Below, in pieces: positions 14,479-22,814 of a DNA stretch of 32,429 nucleotides (position 1 is its first letter; every line of letters starts with the position of its first letter). Position numbers and translations under genes: made by a program. This stretch comes from Romeriopsis navalis LEGE 11480 (GTDB lineage Bacteria; Cyanobacteriota; Cyanobacteriia; Leptolyngbyales; Leptolyngbyaceae), in NCBI RefSeq assembly GCF_015207035.1, contig NZ_JADEXQ010000071.1, positions 1 to 32,429 of the forward strand. Direction: 5' to 3'. The notes below the pieces were generated by a model. That model saw only the letters and a program-made list of their open reading frames with translations, did not search any database and was not told the origin of the DNA.

Positions 14479-14512
14479 AAAAGGGTCGATACCATATGGT
14501 ATCGACCCTTTT
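14479..14512. terminator. 34-bp perfect palindrome, bidirectional terminator
   Basis: AAAAGGGTCGATACCAT (14479-14495) mirrors exactly into 14496-14512, with TTTTGTTT on the plus side and a run of As on the other. It lies between the 110-aa gene and psbM, which converge, and can end both transcripts. Confidence 0.88.
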
Positions 14513-14598
14513 GTTTAGTAGAAGTTTGATGGCCCATCGACGGACTCGATACATGGCTGCCCAGTAGCAAGCAACTGAACAGAAAATACCGTCCGAAG

Positions 14599-14703
14599 TT
14601 ACTCAGTCTCGCCGCGTGTCTGGATAAAGAGGATCAGCAGAAACACAGCCGGCACGAGTACAAACAAAAGGCTTGCAACAAAACCAAGATTATTAACCTG
14701 CAT
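14599..14703 (-). CDS. psbM: Photosystem II protein PsbM
   Basis: This 34-residue frame was read directly from the minus strand (ATG complement 14701-14703, TAA complement 14599-14601). The sequence MQVNNLGFVASLLFVLVPAV followed by FLLILFIQTRGETE is a nearly textbook PsbM: one membrane helix with the conserved VNxLGFVAxLLFxLVPxxFLLILxIQT pattern. PsbM sits at the dimer interface of photosystem II. The ferredoxin gene lies 142 bases upstream in the same direction, and the pair may be co-transcribed, ending at the palindrome 14479-14512. Confidence 0.96.
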   Translation of the reverse strand: MQVNNLGFVASLLFVLVPAVFLLILFIQTRGETE

Positions 14704-14845
14704 AGCTGCTTAGTCCGTAAATCAATACAAGAATCAACACTTCCCACAGTATCACGCTGGTGAATTCCGGTCGGGCCCGAAATGAGGAATGCTTTAAGTT
14801 TCGTTACACGATGGCCGGGGCCACCCGCTGAATTGCCCGATCACC

Positions 14846-15202
14846 CTACTTTTTCTTGGGTTTTGTCTTGACCGCTACTGGCCCATTGACCGTGCTTTGG
14901 CAAGCAAGACGGTAGTTGTCTGGCTTGTTCTTAAAGCGTTTCGCTTCAGCGGCAGAGCGGGGCGAGAGGTTTTCCATCCCTTCAACGACTTCAACCACAC
15001 AGGTTCCACATTGGCCGTAGCCGCCACAGTTCATCATTTTGCCCATAACGGTGTAGAGGTCGATGCCATTCTCGACAGCTTTGACCCGCATGTTGGCCCC
15101 GCCAGAGGCCATCACCTCTTGGTTTTCATTGATGAACTTGATGGACGTGCCCGCTACAAACTTCGGGGTTGTCTCAGGGCTGGATTGTTGTTGAGCGTCC
15201 AT
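14846..15202 (-). CDS. 2Fe-2S ferredoxin-type protein
   Basis: This small electron carrier has 118 residues. Its cluster motif is [10 protein letters not shown] (about residues 59-68), with the fourth cysteine in RLACQSTV near the C terminus. The first spacing is five residues between cysteines 1 and 2, as in adrenodoxin/ISC-type ferredoxins, rather than the four of photosynthetic PetF. The core [21 protein letters not shown] and a basic tail KTKPKKK are typical of the ferredoxin-like gene that I recall near psbB in many cyanobacteria. The N-terminal 15 residues are polar, with no targeting signal. It is divergent from psbB and upstream of psbM. Its redox partner is unknown. Confidence 0.9.
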   Translation of the reverse strand: MDAQQQSSPETTPKFVAGTSIKFINENQEVMASGGANMRVKAVENGIDLYTVMGKMMNCGGYGQCGTCVVEVVEGMENLSPRSAAEAKRFKNKPDNYRLACQSTVNGPVAVKTKPKKK

Positions 15203-15661
15203 AGGGTCAGTTGTTGGTTCGGTGTAAAAGGTGAAAAAAGCGCCGCCGACTGTTCTCTAGTGGCGTAATCCGCAGATGTTGGACAAGCCATTTTAACTTT
15301 TTGTGGAAACCCGAAGCTGGGCGATCGCCCAGCGAGATATCGCGGGGCCAACGTTACAAAAGGTTAAGCGGATTATAACAAGTTTTTTACACTCGGCCGA
15401 ATGCTTGTGTATGTACTTGCAAATGGCTTCTAAGACTGGTTACACTTCTTTATACAGTGACATTTTGAAAAACGCAGGATTTCTTGGCTCGTCGGAGTTT
15501 CAGGTGTTTTGCCCTGGAACGTCGTCGCGGCTGGCTGAATGATTGTGATCGAATAGCTGGGGGTAAGGACTGGTAGGATTACTAGTAGCCTTTTGCTGTT
15601 TTAATAAAAATCGCTGAAAAAAAGCGTTGCACTCATGTTTATGAGAGGAGGAGCGTAGTCG
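15203..15661. promoter_or_regulatory. psbB: psbB leader and divergent promoter region
   Basis: About 460 bases between the ferredoxin gene and psbB. It contains an 18-bp palindrome (15316-15333) built on a HIP1 octamer at 15321-15328. The psbB ribosome binding site GAGGAGG lies at about 15646-15652, nine or so bases before the ATG. A transcription start cannot be fixed by eye; no RNA gene is apparent. Confidence 0.55.
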
Positions 15662-17191
15662 ATGGCACTACCTTGGTATCGAGTCCATACCGTTCTAATT
15701 AATGACCCCGGACGGTTGATTGCGACTCACCTGATGCACACCGCTTTGGTGGCAGGCTGGGCGGGTTCAATGGCGCTCTACGAACTAGCAATTTTTGATC
15801 CCAGTGACGCCGTGCTGAACCCTATGTGGCGGCAAGGCATGTTCGTGTTGCCATTTATGGCGCGCTTGGGTGTGACTGGCTCGTGGGGTGGCTGGAGTAT
15901 TACGGGTGAAACGGCAGTTAATCCTGGTTTCTGGTCATTTGAAGGTGTGGCATTGGCGCACATCGTTCTGTCCGGCATGTTATTCCTGGCGGCTGTTTGG
16001 CACTGGGTTTATTGGGATTTGGATTTGTTCCGGGATCCGCGGACAGGTGAGCCAGCGCTTGACCTGCCGAAGATGTTTGGAATTCATCTGTTCCTTTCCG
16101 GTTTACTTTGTTTTGGTTTTGGGGCATTCCATCTAACGGGTCTTTGGGGACCTGGGATGTGGGTGTCAGACGCCTATGGTGTCACGGGCCACGTTCAAGG
16201 CGTTGCGCCAGAATGGGGACCGGGCGGTTTCAACCCGTTTAATCCTGGCAGTATTGTGGCGCACCACATTGCCGCAGGGATTATCGGCATCATCGCTGGT
16301 GTATTCCATCTATCGGTACGACCACCAGAGCGTCTCTACAAGGCGTTGCGGATGGGTAATATTGAGACGGTTTTGGCCAGTAGTATTGCAGCGGTGTTCT
16401 TTGCGGCGTTTATCGTTGCTGGAACGATGTGGTATGGCAACGCGGCGACGCCGATCGAACTCTTTGGTCCGACCCGTTACCAGTGGGATAGCGGTTACTT
16501 CAAGCAGGAAATGAGCCGTCGCGTTCAGGTTGCAGTTGCCGATGGTGCAACTGAAGCTGATGCTTGGAATTCGATTCCAGAGAAGCTGGCATTCTATGAC
16601 TATGTTGGTAACAGCCCGGCGAAAGGCGGTTTGTTCCGGACTGGTGCTATGGATAGTGGCGACGGAATCGCCCAATCTTGGTTGGGTCACCCTGTATTCA
16701 AGGATGGCGAAGGCCGCGAACTGTTTGTTCGTCGAATCCCGAACTTCTTTGAGAACTTCCCCGTCTTGATGACTGATGCGGATGGCGTCTTGCGCGCTGA
16801 TATTCCGTTCCGTAAAGCTGAATCGCAGTATTCCGTTGAGCAGACAGGTGTAACTGTTAGCTTCCTGGGTGGTCAATTGGACGGTCAAACGTTCACTGAT
16901 CCGGCTGACGTGAAGAAGTATGGTCGTGCTGCCCAGTTGGGTGAGCCGTTCGCCTTCGATCGTGAGACGTTAGGTTCTGACGGTGTATTCCGGACTAGCC
17001 CGCGTGGTTGGTTTACCTTTGGTCATGCTTGTTTTGCCTTGCTGTTCTTCTTTGGCCACATTTGGCATGGTTCCCGGACCTTGTTCCGCGACGTGTTTGC
17101 CGGTGTTGACCCTGAATTGAGCGAAGAGCAAGTTGAATGGGGCTTCTATCAGAAGATTGGTGATAAGACGACACAAGCGCGCAAGGCGTAA
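15662..17191 (+). CDS. psbB: Photosystem II CP47 chlorophyll-binding protein
   Basis: CP47 is the inner antenna that passes excitation energy to the reaction centre. At 509 residues it has the usual length. The N terminus [20 protein letters not shown], six membrane helices with chlorophyll-ligating histidines (for example in [41 protein letters not shown] and [18 protein letters not shown]) and the large lumenal loop between helices 5 and 6 (about residues 265-440) are all present. No frameshift or missing part is seen. It has a strong ribosome binding site and is followed by psbT after 111 bases, the conserved psbB-psbT pair. Confidence 0.99.
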   Translation: MALPWYRVHTVLINDPGRLIATHLMHTALVAGWAGSMALYELAIFDPSDAVLNPMWRQGMFVLPFMARLGVTGSWGGWSITGETAVNPGFWSFEGVALAHIVLSGMLFLAAVWHWVYWDLDLFRDPRTGEPALDLPKMFGIHLFLSGLLCFGFGAFHLTGLWGPGMWVSDAYGVTGHVQGVAPEWGPGGFNPFNPGSIVAHHIAAGIIGIIAGVFHLSVRPPERLYKALRMGNIETVLASSIAAVFFAAFIVAGTMWYGNAATPIELFGPTRYQWDSGYFKQEMSRRVQVAVADGATEADAWNSIPEKLAFYDYVGNSPAKGGLFRTGAMDSGDGIAQSWLGHPVFKDGEGRELFVRRIPNFFENFPVLMTDADGVLRADIPFRKAESQYSVEQTGVTVSFLGGQLDGQTFTDPADVKKYGRAAQLGEPFAFDRETLGSDGVFRTSPRGWFTFGHACFALLFFFGHIWHGSRTLFRDVFAGVDPELSEEQVEWGFYQKIGDKTTQARKA

Positions 17192-17302
17192 TTGTCTCGG
17201 ATTGATTTTTCTTCTGTATTTTCCGTAGCGGCGGAATGATCCAGATGTTCGGTAAGCTGGAGATTACGTCGCTACATTCACCTCATTTAGGGAGCTTGTC
17301 CA

Positions 17303-17398
17303 ATGGAAAGCGTTGCATACATTCTGATTTTGACTTTGGCGATCGGCGTGCTGTTCTTTGCGATCGCATTTCGTGAGCCACCGCGGATCGGTAAATAG
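17303..17398 (+). CDS. psbT: Photosystem II protein PsbT
   Basis: This 31-residue frame was read directly: [19 protein letters not shown] followed by [12 protein letters not shown]. One membrane helix and the conserved FREPPRI tail identify PsbT, which lies at the photosystem II dimer interface and protects the QA site. GGAG at about 17291-17294 precedes the ATG. It is presumably co-transcribed with psbB and ends at the terminator at 17425. A HIP1 octamer lies inside the coding sequence (17360-17367). Confidence 0.97.
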   Translation: MESVAYILILTLAIGVLFFAIAFREPPRIGK

Positions 17399-17424
17399 TT
17401 GATGTAATTTCGTTTGATTAATTT

Positions 17425-17454
17425 ACCTGTCTAGATTCCTAGGCAGGTTTTTTT
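17425..17454 (+). terminator. psbT: Terminator of psbB-psbT
   Basis: ACCTGTCTAG (17425-17434) pairs with CTAGGCAGGT (17439-17448), with one wobble and a 4-base loop, and is followed by seven Ts. A classic Rho-independent terminator. Confidence 0.9.
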
Positions 17455-17480
17455 GTGAATGGTTTCGGGGCGAAGATGCG

Positions 17481-18083
17481 ATGGAGACAGCTTTAGACAA
17501 TATGTCTTTGGATAATCGAGCACCGCGCTTACCCGCGGCGGTGGTGGAAATTCGGCCCGCGACTCGAGCGGATTTAGGCGTGTTGGCTGTACTTTTAGTT
17601 CAGGAATTTCAGCTTTATCCCGTTGGTCATAAATGGCTGATTCCCGTTGTGAGTTTGGGGATCCAATGGGATATGCAGCAGCGATTATCGGCAACCCGAT
17701 ATGTCTGTTTAGTTGCTGTGAATGCGACCCAAGAGATTGTTGGGACGGTCGAGGTGGGCTATCGTGCGGCCCCACCATGGCAGTTGGATCAAACGCCCTA
17801 CGCCTATCTTTCGAATTTAGCTGTGCGATCGCAGATGCGACAGCAGGGGATTGCCAAGCAGTTAATTGCCGCGAGTGAACGATCGGTGCAACGGTGGCAC
17901 GGTCAGGATATTTATCTTCACGTGATTGCGCATAATTATGCGGCCCGCCAACTTTACTTGCAGGCGGGTTACGCGATTCACCAGGTTAGTCATGAATGGA
18001 TGACATGGCTCGGAGCGTCGCCTCGTTTGTTTTTACATAAGCGCCTCAGTGCGACCGCTGGAAAAAGTGAAGCAGAAAGATGA
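17481..18083 (+). CDS. GNAT family N-acetyltransferase
   Basis: The 200-residue acetyl-CoA-dependent acyltransferase has a GNAT domain from about residue 22 (VEIRPATRADL). The acetyl-CoA-binding motif A is AYLSNLAVRSQMRQQGIAKQ (about 109-128), with the R/Q-x-x-G-x-A loop. Motif B is HNYAARQLYLQAGY (about 155-168), with the conserved N and Y. The first 20 residues are a polar extension. The 45-residue segment before motif A (WLIPVVSLGIQWDMQQRL) suggests a small-molecule or protein target, but no substrate can be named. It follows the psbT terminator closely, in the position where nrdR is found in some other cyanobacteria. Confidence 0.9.
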   Translation: METALDNMSLDNRAPRLPAAVVEIRPATRADLGVLAVLLVQEFQLYPVGHKWLIPVVSLGIQWDMQQRLSATRYVCLVAVNATQEIVGTVEVGYRAAPPWQLDQTPYAYLSNLAVRSQMRQQGIAKQLIAASERSVQRWHGQDIYLHVIAHNYAARQLYLQAGYAIHQVSHEWMTWLGASPRLFLHKRLSATAGKSEAER

Positions 18084-18409
18084 GGGAAAATGCGGTTTTT
18101 CTGTGTCAAATCGCAGCTTAATGTGTAACGTTAAGTGCGGCTGTGCATTACCGCTAGTTGAGTTCCTTGGGTTGTCACAAACCGATTCTTCAAGCCGCAA
18201 ATTATGCTAGTAGCGTTGGTCTACTGAGGATAAAAACTCGTTAATCCGATAAAAAGATCTAATAGATAGGGTTTTCTGACGGGGAAGCTTTGTTTAAAAT
18301 ATAAGTCGGATCAGTTGTAAGACATATTGATACGCTGTTGATTCGCGAGTGATGTCAGGCGGTTTTTTGTAGTCAGTTCTGTGAGACTTCATTGAGATAT
18401 ACGACAGCT
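18084..18409. other. Intergenic region
   Basis: About 325 bases between two plus-strand genes. AT-rich after 18220; it probably holds the promoter of the next gene. I see no terminator with a clear stem after the GNAT gene and no RNA gene. Confidence 0.35.
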
Positions 18410-18868
18410 GTGAGTCTAAGCCGTTTGAGCAGCACAATCGTGTCTGATCTGTTAGACCAAATTAGGTGCGGTCAGTTGTTGGCCGTGGACAGCCATAAAC
18501 GGGGTGGTTTGATTGTATTCAAGCCATTTCATGCTGAATTCGCGGGGCCTGGTGCCGCCTTCGGCAGTGTGTTTGATCAAGATTGTACGGGCGTTCTACC
18601 GGTCGGTGACTTTGCGGCAGTCACCCCACAGTCCCAGGAAGATCGCCAAAAAGCCTACTTAATTCGGCGTCAGTGGATTCGGTTGATCCAGCAAATTACG
18701 GATAATCCGGAGTCCCACGATCGGGTGCGCATGCTGGTGAACCAGTTTAATAATTACTTTGACTGGTTGACGGTCAGTCAATTGCCGGATGAGGCATTTG
18801 CCTTGATGATTGGGGTCTTACCCCAGACGGTGAGCGAAGTGCGGGCGCGCCTAGGGCAAGTCAGTTAG
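18410..18868 (+). CDS. Protein of unknown function
   Basis: About 152 residues from the GTG at 18410; no ATG precedes the conserved-looking part, and a TTG at 18392 would add six residues. The first half looks mixed alpha/beta (SDLLDQIRCGQLLAVDSH, GLIVFKPFHAEFAGPGAAFG). The second half is helical (QEDRQKAYLIRRQWIRLIQQ, DRVRMLVNQFNNYFDWL) and ends EVRARLGQVS. I do not recognise a family and see no catalytic motif, signal peptide or membrane segment. Its stop lies 8 bases before the stop of the converging ycf45-type gene, so the two share their 3' ends, with no terminator between them. Confidence 0.7.
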   Translation: MSLSRLSSTIVSDLLDQIRCGQLLAVDSHKRGGLIVFKPFHAEFAGPGAAFGSVFDQDCTGVLPVGDFAAVTPQSQEDRQKAYLIRRQWIRLIQQITDNPESHDRVRMLVNQFNNYFDWLTVSQLPDEAFALMIGVLPQTVSEVRARLGQVS

Positions 18869-18876
18869 GCGTGTTG

Positions 18877-20793
18877 CTAGGCTGGGTAAATCCGAATGCG
18901 GCGATTGGGTTCAGTGCCGAAGCTACTGGACTTGAGTCGATAGCGTTCGACGAGTTCGTGCTGCATTTTGCGCACTAGTCCGGCGCGCGGGAGTAACTCG
19001 ACAGGTTGGCCTTTGGGGATGACGATTTGTTCGACGGCCAAGCGCGCTTCTTCCAAGGCTTCTAATTCGTCATCACTTTCGCCACGGGTAAACAGGCTCA
19101 AATCCGGCGGCGTATCTAGTCCTTCTTCATCGAGCTGCATTAATCGCCGCAACCCTTGGGCAATTTGCGGCATGCTATTGGATTTGAGCGTATGGATGGG
19201 AATTTGACGTGCATTGGCTAAATGGCGCAGTTTAGTATGATTCTTGACATGGGAGCGCAGTGCCAGCACGACATCGGCACTATCGAGGTCTTTGGTTAGG
19301 AGTATGGGGAGTTCCAAGGTGACGATCGCTTGCTCCAACTGGTGTCGTCCAATGCCGTAGGGATAAACATATAGTGGATTGGTTTCGGAGTTCGGCAGAT
19401 TATCGAGGATGCCATTGGCATTTTCCCGTAGTCCAAGTGTGTGGGCGCTCGGGACGATTTGGGCTTGACTCTGGAGCGGCTGCATGGAGCGATCCGCGGT
19501 GGGGGGAACCATGCGTCCCGAAGCGCGCCAGCCTTTAGCTTGGGCAATGGGGGTGGCGCTGCGATGATTCATGGGCCCACCCAAAGGAACTTGGCCACCG
19601 AGGGGCACTACGCGCCGACCTTTGTTTGGCGGGGTGGCGGTTTTGCTCCCGGCGATTTGAGCGACTGCGACTTTGCCATCGGCTTCGACACTGCGCACTT
19701 CCGGACTAGGTAAGAGACCCCGTAGTAGAATATCGATCGTCTTCGCGACATTCGGGTGGACGACCCATTTTTGCCGCTCTTGCATTTCGACCGCAATTTC
19801 AAAGGTGGGCAGGGCTTTACGTTCGAGCACACTTTTTTGGGAACCGCGGCGGCGGGCTTCTTCATCCCCCAGGGTGACGGATTGAATGCCGCCAACCAGG
19901 TCAGAGAGCGTGGGGTTTTTGATTAAATTATCGAGGTAGTTACCGTGGGCCGTGCCGACGAGTTGGACCCCGCGTTCGGCGATCGTCCGCGCCGCGAGAG
20001 CTTCGAGTTCCGTGCCAATTTCATCAATGACGATGACTTCTGGCATATGATTCTCGACCGCTTCGATCATCACTTGATGTTGCAACTCAGGCCGCGCCAC
20101 CTGCATCCGACGAGCCCGACCGATCGCTGGGTGGGGCACGTCCCCGTCGCCAGCGATTTCATTGGATGAGTCGATAATCACGACTCGTTTGCCAAGGTCA
20201 TCGGCGAGTACGCGGGCAATTTCGCGTAGTGCTGTAGTTTTCCCGACACCGGGGCGACCCAGCATCAGAATAGATTGGCCACTTTCGACTAAATCACGAA
20301 TCATGCCAACGGTGCCAAAAACGGCCCGGCCGACGCGGCAAGTCAGCCCAATCACATCACCGCGCCGATTGCGCATGGCGCTGATCCGGTGTAGCGTGCG
20401 TTCGATGCCGGCCCGGTTATCGCCACCAAAGTCCCCGACTTTGGCAATGCTTTCTTGGAGCTGCTCATGGGTGATGACCGCTTCCGTGATATCTTCTGCC
20501 CCATTGGGAAAGCGAATCTCGGGTTTCCGACCTAAGTCCATGATGACTTCGACTAAGTCCGCTTTTTGGGGGTGTTGCTCGATTTTTTGGCAGAGGTCAG
20601 TTGGGAGGATGGCGAGGAGTTTATCAAGGTCGTCTGTAATACTGTGCTCAACGATCGTGGTTTGGCGGACGTCGTTTGCTGCCGCTGCGGGTTGTGTTGA
20701 GTCAGTCGGTTCGGGGTGGGATACTGGTGTGGCCTCTGATGCCTCAGTTGCAGCAGTTTTATCCGTAGAGGCATTCGACATGGATTCCATCAT
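18877..20793 (-). CDS. ycf45: Ycf45-type AAA ATPase with C-terminal R3H domain
   Basis: This cytosolic P-loop ATPase is related to SpoIIIAA and chloroplast Ycf45 and probably acts on single-stranded nucleic acid. From the ATG at 20793 it has 638 residues. After a disordered N terminus (about 45 residues rich in Thr, Ala and Pro) come a short domain, the ATPase with Walker A LGRPGVGKTTAL (about 178-189) and Walker B VIVIDEIGTE (about 253-262), and a long Pro/Gln-rich linker. A segment ADVVLALRSHVKNHTKLRHL follows, and finally the R3H motif VRKMQHELVERYRLKSSSFG (last 35 residues), which carries the R-x3-H pair. A TTG three codons upstream is possible but less likely. The cellular target is unknown. 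Confidence 0.93.
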   Translation of the reverse strand: MMESMSNASTDKTAATEASEATPVSHPEPTDSTQPAAAANDVRQTTIVEHSITDDLDKLLAILPTDLCQKIEQHPQKADLVEVIMDLGRKPEIRFPNGAEDITEAVITHEQLQESIAKVGDFGGDNRAGIERTLHRISAMRNRRGDVIGLTCRVGRAVFGTVGMIRDLVESGQSILMLGRPGVGKTTALREIARVLADDLGKRVVIIDSSNEIAGDGDVPHPAIGRARRMQVARPELQHQVMIEAVENHMPEVIVIDEIGTELEALAARTIAERGVQLVGTAHGNYLDNLIKNPTLSDLVGGIQSVTLGDEEARRRGSQKSVLERKALPTFEIAVEMQERQKWVVHPNVAKTIDILLRGLLPSPEVRSVEADGKVAVAQIAGSKTATPPNKGRRVVPLGGQVPLGGPMNHRSATPIAQAKGWRASGRMVPPTADRSMQPLQSQAQIVPSAHTLGLRENANGILDNLPNSETNPLYVYPYGIGRHQLEQAIVTLELPILLTKDLDSADVVLALRSHVKNHTKLRHLANARQIPIHTLKSNSMPQIAQGLRRLMQLDEEGLDTPPDLSLFTRGESDDELEALEEARLAVEQIVIPKGQPVELLPRAGLVRKMQHELVERYRLKSSSFGTEPNRRIRIYPA

Positions 20794-20974
20794 AGGTTTC
20801 AAACAGGCGATGCTGGTACTTAAGGAGTGAACGAATCAGGTACTAAATGACAATTTGCTGATCGCCGGGACAGCGCGAAAAGATCTCGAACCGGATCGAT
20901 TGACGCACAATATCGAATTAATCCGCATTGGATGGTCGGACTAGCCGCAAAATTCGATTGTCAACAGCCTTAAT

Positions 20975-21205
20975 TTAAGCCGTGGTGGTTTGTCGGATGT
21001 ATTGCAAAAACGCGTAGGCCTTTGCGGCGGATAACCGGAGTGATGCACCTTGGTAGTCGATGATATAGTCACCGGCGACTTTGGGGCAGGCGGTACAGGT
21101 GAAAATGCCTTGGCTCAAGGTGTCGACGCTTAACGCTAAGATCTGTTGGGCTAACCAATCGTCAAATTGTTGTGGAGTCGATGATTGCGGTGTGGTTTGA
21201 ATCAT
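20975..21205 (-). CDS. Small protein of unknown function
   Basis: This 76-residue protein starts at the ATG 21205 (a GTG three codons earlier is possible). It has a helix (QQFDDWLAQQILALSVDTL), a CxxC pair in GIFTCTACPKVAG, then DYIIDYQGASLRLSAAKAYA and a final helix FLQYIRQ. The CTAC pair could bind metal or form a disulphide, but a single pair proves nothing. It lies between ldpA and ycf45 on the same strand with gaps of about 240 and 180 bases, so it probably has its own promoter. Composition and codon use match its neighbours. Confidence 0.62.
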   Translation of the reverse strand: MIQTTPQSSTPQQFDDWLAQQILALSVDTLSQGIFTCTACPKVAGDYIIDYQGASLRLSAAKAYAFLQYIRQTTTA

Positions 21206-21401
21206 GGAACGCACTCAGAAATGATTTAACAGTGTTACAGCGACGGTGAGCCTGTGGTCGATCGTCAGATCTCAGGTATCACAGTGCCAGATGTTGTTGG
21301 CGGTGATCGTTGAAACGTCTTATGCGAAGTTACAACGATTGAGTTAAGTCACCTCAACTGCCTTTTGACATATAAAGCAGTCTATTTCAAATAATGAACT
21401 G

Positions 21402-21424
21402 CTGTAGTGCTGTGTGGACTACAG
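21402..21424 (-). terminator. ldpA: Weak stem-loop downstream of ldpA
   Basis: CTGTAGT (21402-21408) pairs with ACTACAG (21418-21424) around nine bases, 24 bases after the ldpA stop. There is no good T-run on the minus strand, so a terminator role is uncertain. Confidence 0.35.
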
Positions 21425-21447
21425 TTTGACAAAAATTCTCAAAATAT

Positions 21448-22629
21448 TCATGGACTTGTGGGGGAATTGGCCGGTATCGGCGTTAAGTTCTCTTGGGTTA
21501 CTGATTCTGAGTGACCAGTGGATTTAATTTGACTAACGAGTTCATGGGCTAAGGCGACAGCTTGCCAGAGTAATTCTCCGTGGGCCGGGGGCGATGTGTT
21601 TCGCACGGTCGGCGACCCTTGAATCGAATGACTGCTGTAGCTTTCTTCTTTTAGGTTAGCGAATTCAGGCTGAAATTGGGGTTCGAGTTTTTGCAGAATG
21701 GGGTGAAGTCGCGATCGCGCATAGCTGCCGTAGGCAATCCCAGCGAATTGTGGGGCTTTTGTGAGGCCGATGGTTTGGGCTTTGGCGACTGTTGAATCGT
21801 TCGTGCCACCAGCGAGCTGGACAAATCCAGGGAGATCGAAGTTGAGGACTTTTTGCCCGAGACGTAGACAAGCGCGCGAGGTGCCGCTACCGATATCACC
21901 GCTCATGGGGCGACCATCGGTTTGCCATAACAGTTGGCAGTCGAGGGGTTGGATTAACTGGTTGAGCGATCGTAAATAATTTTCCAGTCCGTTACCATCC
22001 GGACAACTGATCGCCAAGAGTTTGAGCTGCGTGATATGTGGCTGAATGGCTTGCCACAAGCGAGTGAAGTCTGCCAAACGGCCAATTTGAGTATGAATCT
22101 CGATCGCATCGACACCGGCCTGGAGCACCATGGGGGCAACAATTTCGGGGGCGTAAATGTAGGAGCGAGCGGTGATTTGGTCGATCGGGCAAATATTTAA
22201 GCAGCGGCCACAACCATAGCAGAGTGCATCGACCACCCCGGCATAATCTGGGTTGAAGACAATTGCATCGGCGGGACAAATGCGTTCGCAGGGTCGCGGG
22301 CAATCAGTGGGACAACGATCAGGATTGAATTCCGCTTTCCGAAAGTGAGGGTCTTCGCCGTCGTTGAGGCTGACCATCAGCCAGGGTGTTGGATTGGGGT
22401 GAAAGCCTCTGGTTTGGGCTGGCTCAATTAAGGCTTGGGCTTCGGCGATCGCGCTTCTCGTCGCGGCAATAATTGCGGGGTCAGCGGCAACATCAATGCA
22501 ATCGGCGCCGGCGAGGGTGTAGGCGATCGTCAGATTGCGAATGGCGGGAATATGTTGATAACTGGCCCCGCAAATAAGCTTGAACCAGTGGCCAGATTGA
22601 AGTGACTGTAGGGGTTGCATCGGATTCAT
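21448..22629 (-). CDS. ldpA: Light-dependent period protein LdpA, Fe-S protein
   Basis: LdpA is a cyanobacterial iron-sulphur protein that senses cellular redox state and feeds light information to the circadian clock; in Synechococcus elongatus it associates with clock proteins such as KaiA and CikA. The 393-residue protein opens with MNPMQPLQSLQSGHWFKLIC and ASYQHIPAIRNLTIAY. Two Fe-S motifs lie near residues 105-155: CPTDCPRPCERICPADAIVF and CYGCGRCLNICPIDQI. The C-terminal part (GVDAIEIHTQIGRLADF, LAISCPDGNGLENYL, QLAGGTNDSTV, KAPQFAGIAYGSYAR) is the LdpA-specific domain. The ATG at 22629 is chosen over a GTG one codon earlier. The final 20 residues (Ser/Thr/Pro) look disordered. Gene identity is firm; clock coupling here is inferred. 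Confidence 0.92.
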   Translation of the reverse strand: MNPMQPLQSLQSGHWFKLICGASYQHIPAIRNLTIAYTLAGADCIDVAADPAIIAATRSAIAEAQALIEPAQTRGFHPNPTPWLMVSLNDGEDPHFRKAEFNPDRCPTDCPRPCERICPADAIVFNPDYAGVVDALCYGCGRCLNICPIDQITARSYIYAPEIVAPMVLQAGVDAIEIHTQIGRLADFTRLWQAIQPHITQLKLLAISCPDGNGLENYLRSLNQLIQPLDCQLLWQTDGRPMSGDIGSGTSRACLRLGQKVLNFDLPGFVQLAGGTNDSTVAKAQTIGLTKAPQFAGIAYGSYARSRLHPILQKLEPQFQPEFANLKEESYSSHSIQGSPTVRNTSPPAHGELLWQAVALAHELVSQIKSTGHSESVTQENLTPIPANSPTSP

Positions 22630-22771
22630 CACGCTATCCTACGGTGTGATGGCCAGACAAGGGCGATAATTTATATTTATGATGTGTTTGGCTTCCGACT
22701 GGGTGAACAATACCGGGATTGCGGCGTGGTGTTGAACCTCCTCGGTGTTCAAGTTCCCAACCAAAAATAGT

Positions 22772-22798
22772 CCCCGATCACTATCAACACAATCGGGG
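22772..22798 (-). terminator. Minus-strand terminator after the exported PsbP-fold-like protein
   Basis: CCCCGAT (22772-22778) pairs with ATCGGGG (22792-22798). On the minus strand it is followed by ACTATTTTTGG. It lies about 17 bases after the stop at 22815. The stem core matches the terminator at 23888-23920. Confidence 0.7.
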
Positions 22799-22814
22799 CT
22801 GCGATGTTCAACTA

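Noticed and set aside
16310-16888. 192-codon open frame opposite psbB
   Set aside because: It is antisense to the CP47 coding sequence and has no recognisable domain.
20162-20830. 222-codon open frame opposite the ycf45-type gene
   Set aside because: It lies wholly antisense to a well-supported ATPase gene and has Ser/Arg/Thr-rich, low-quality composition with no family motif.
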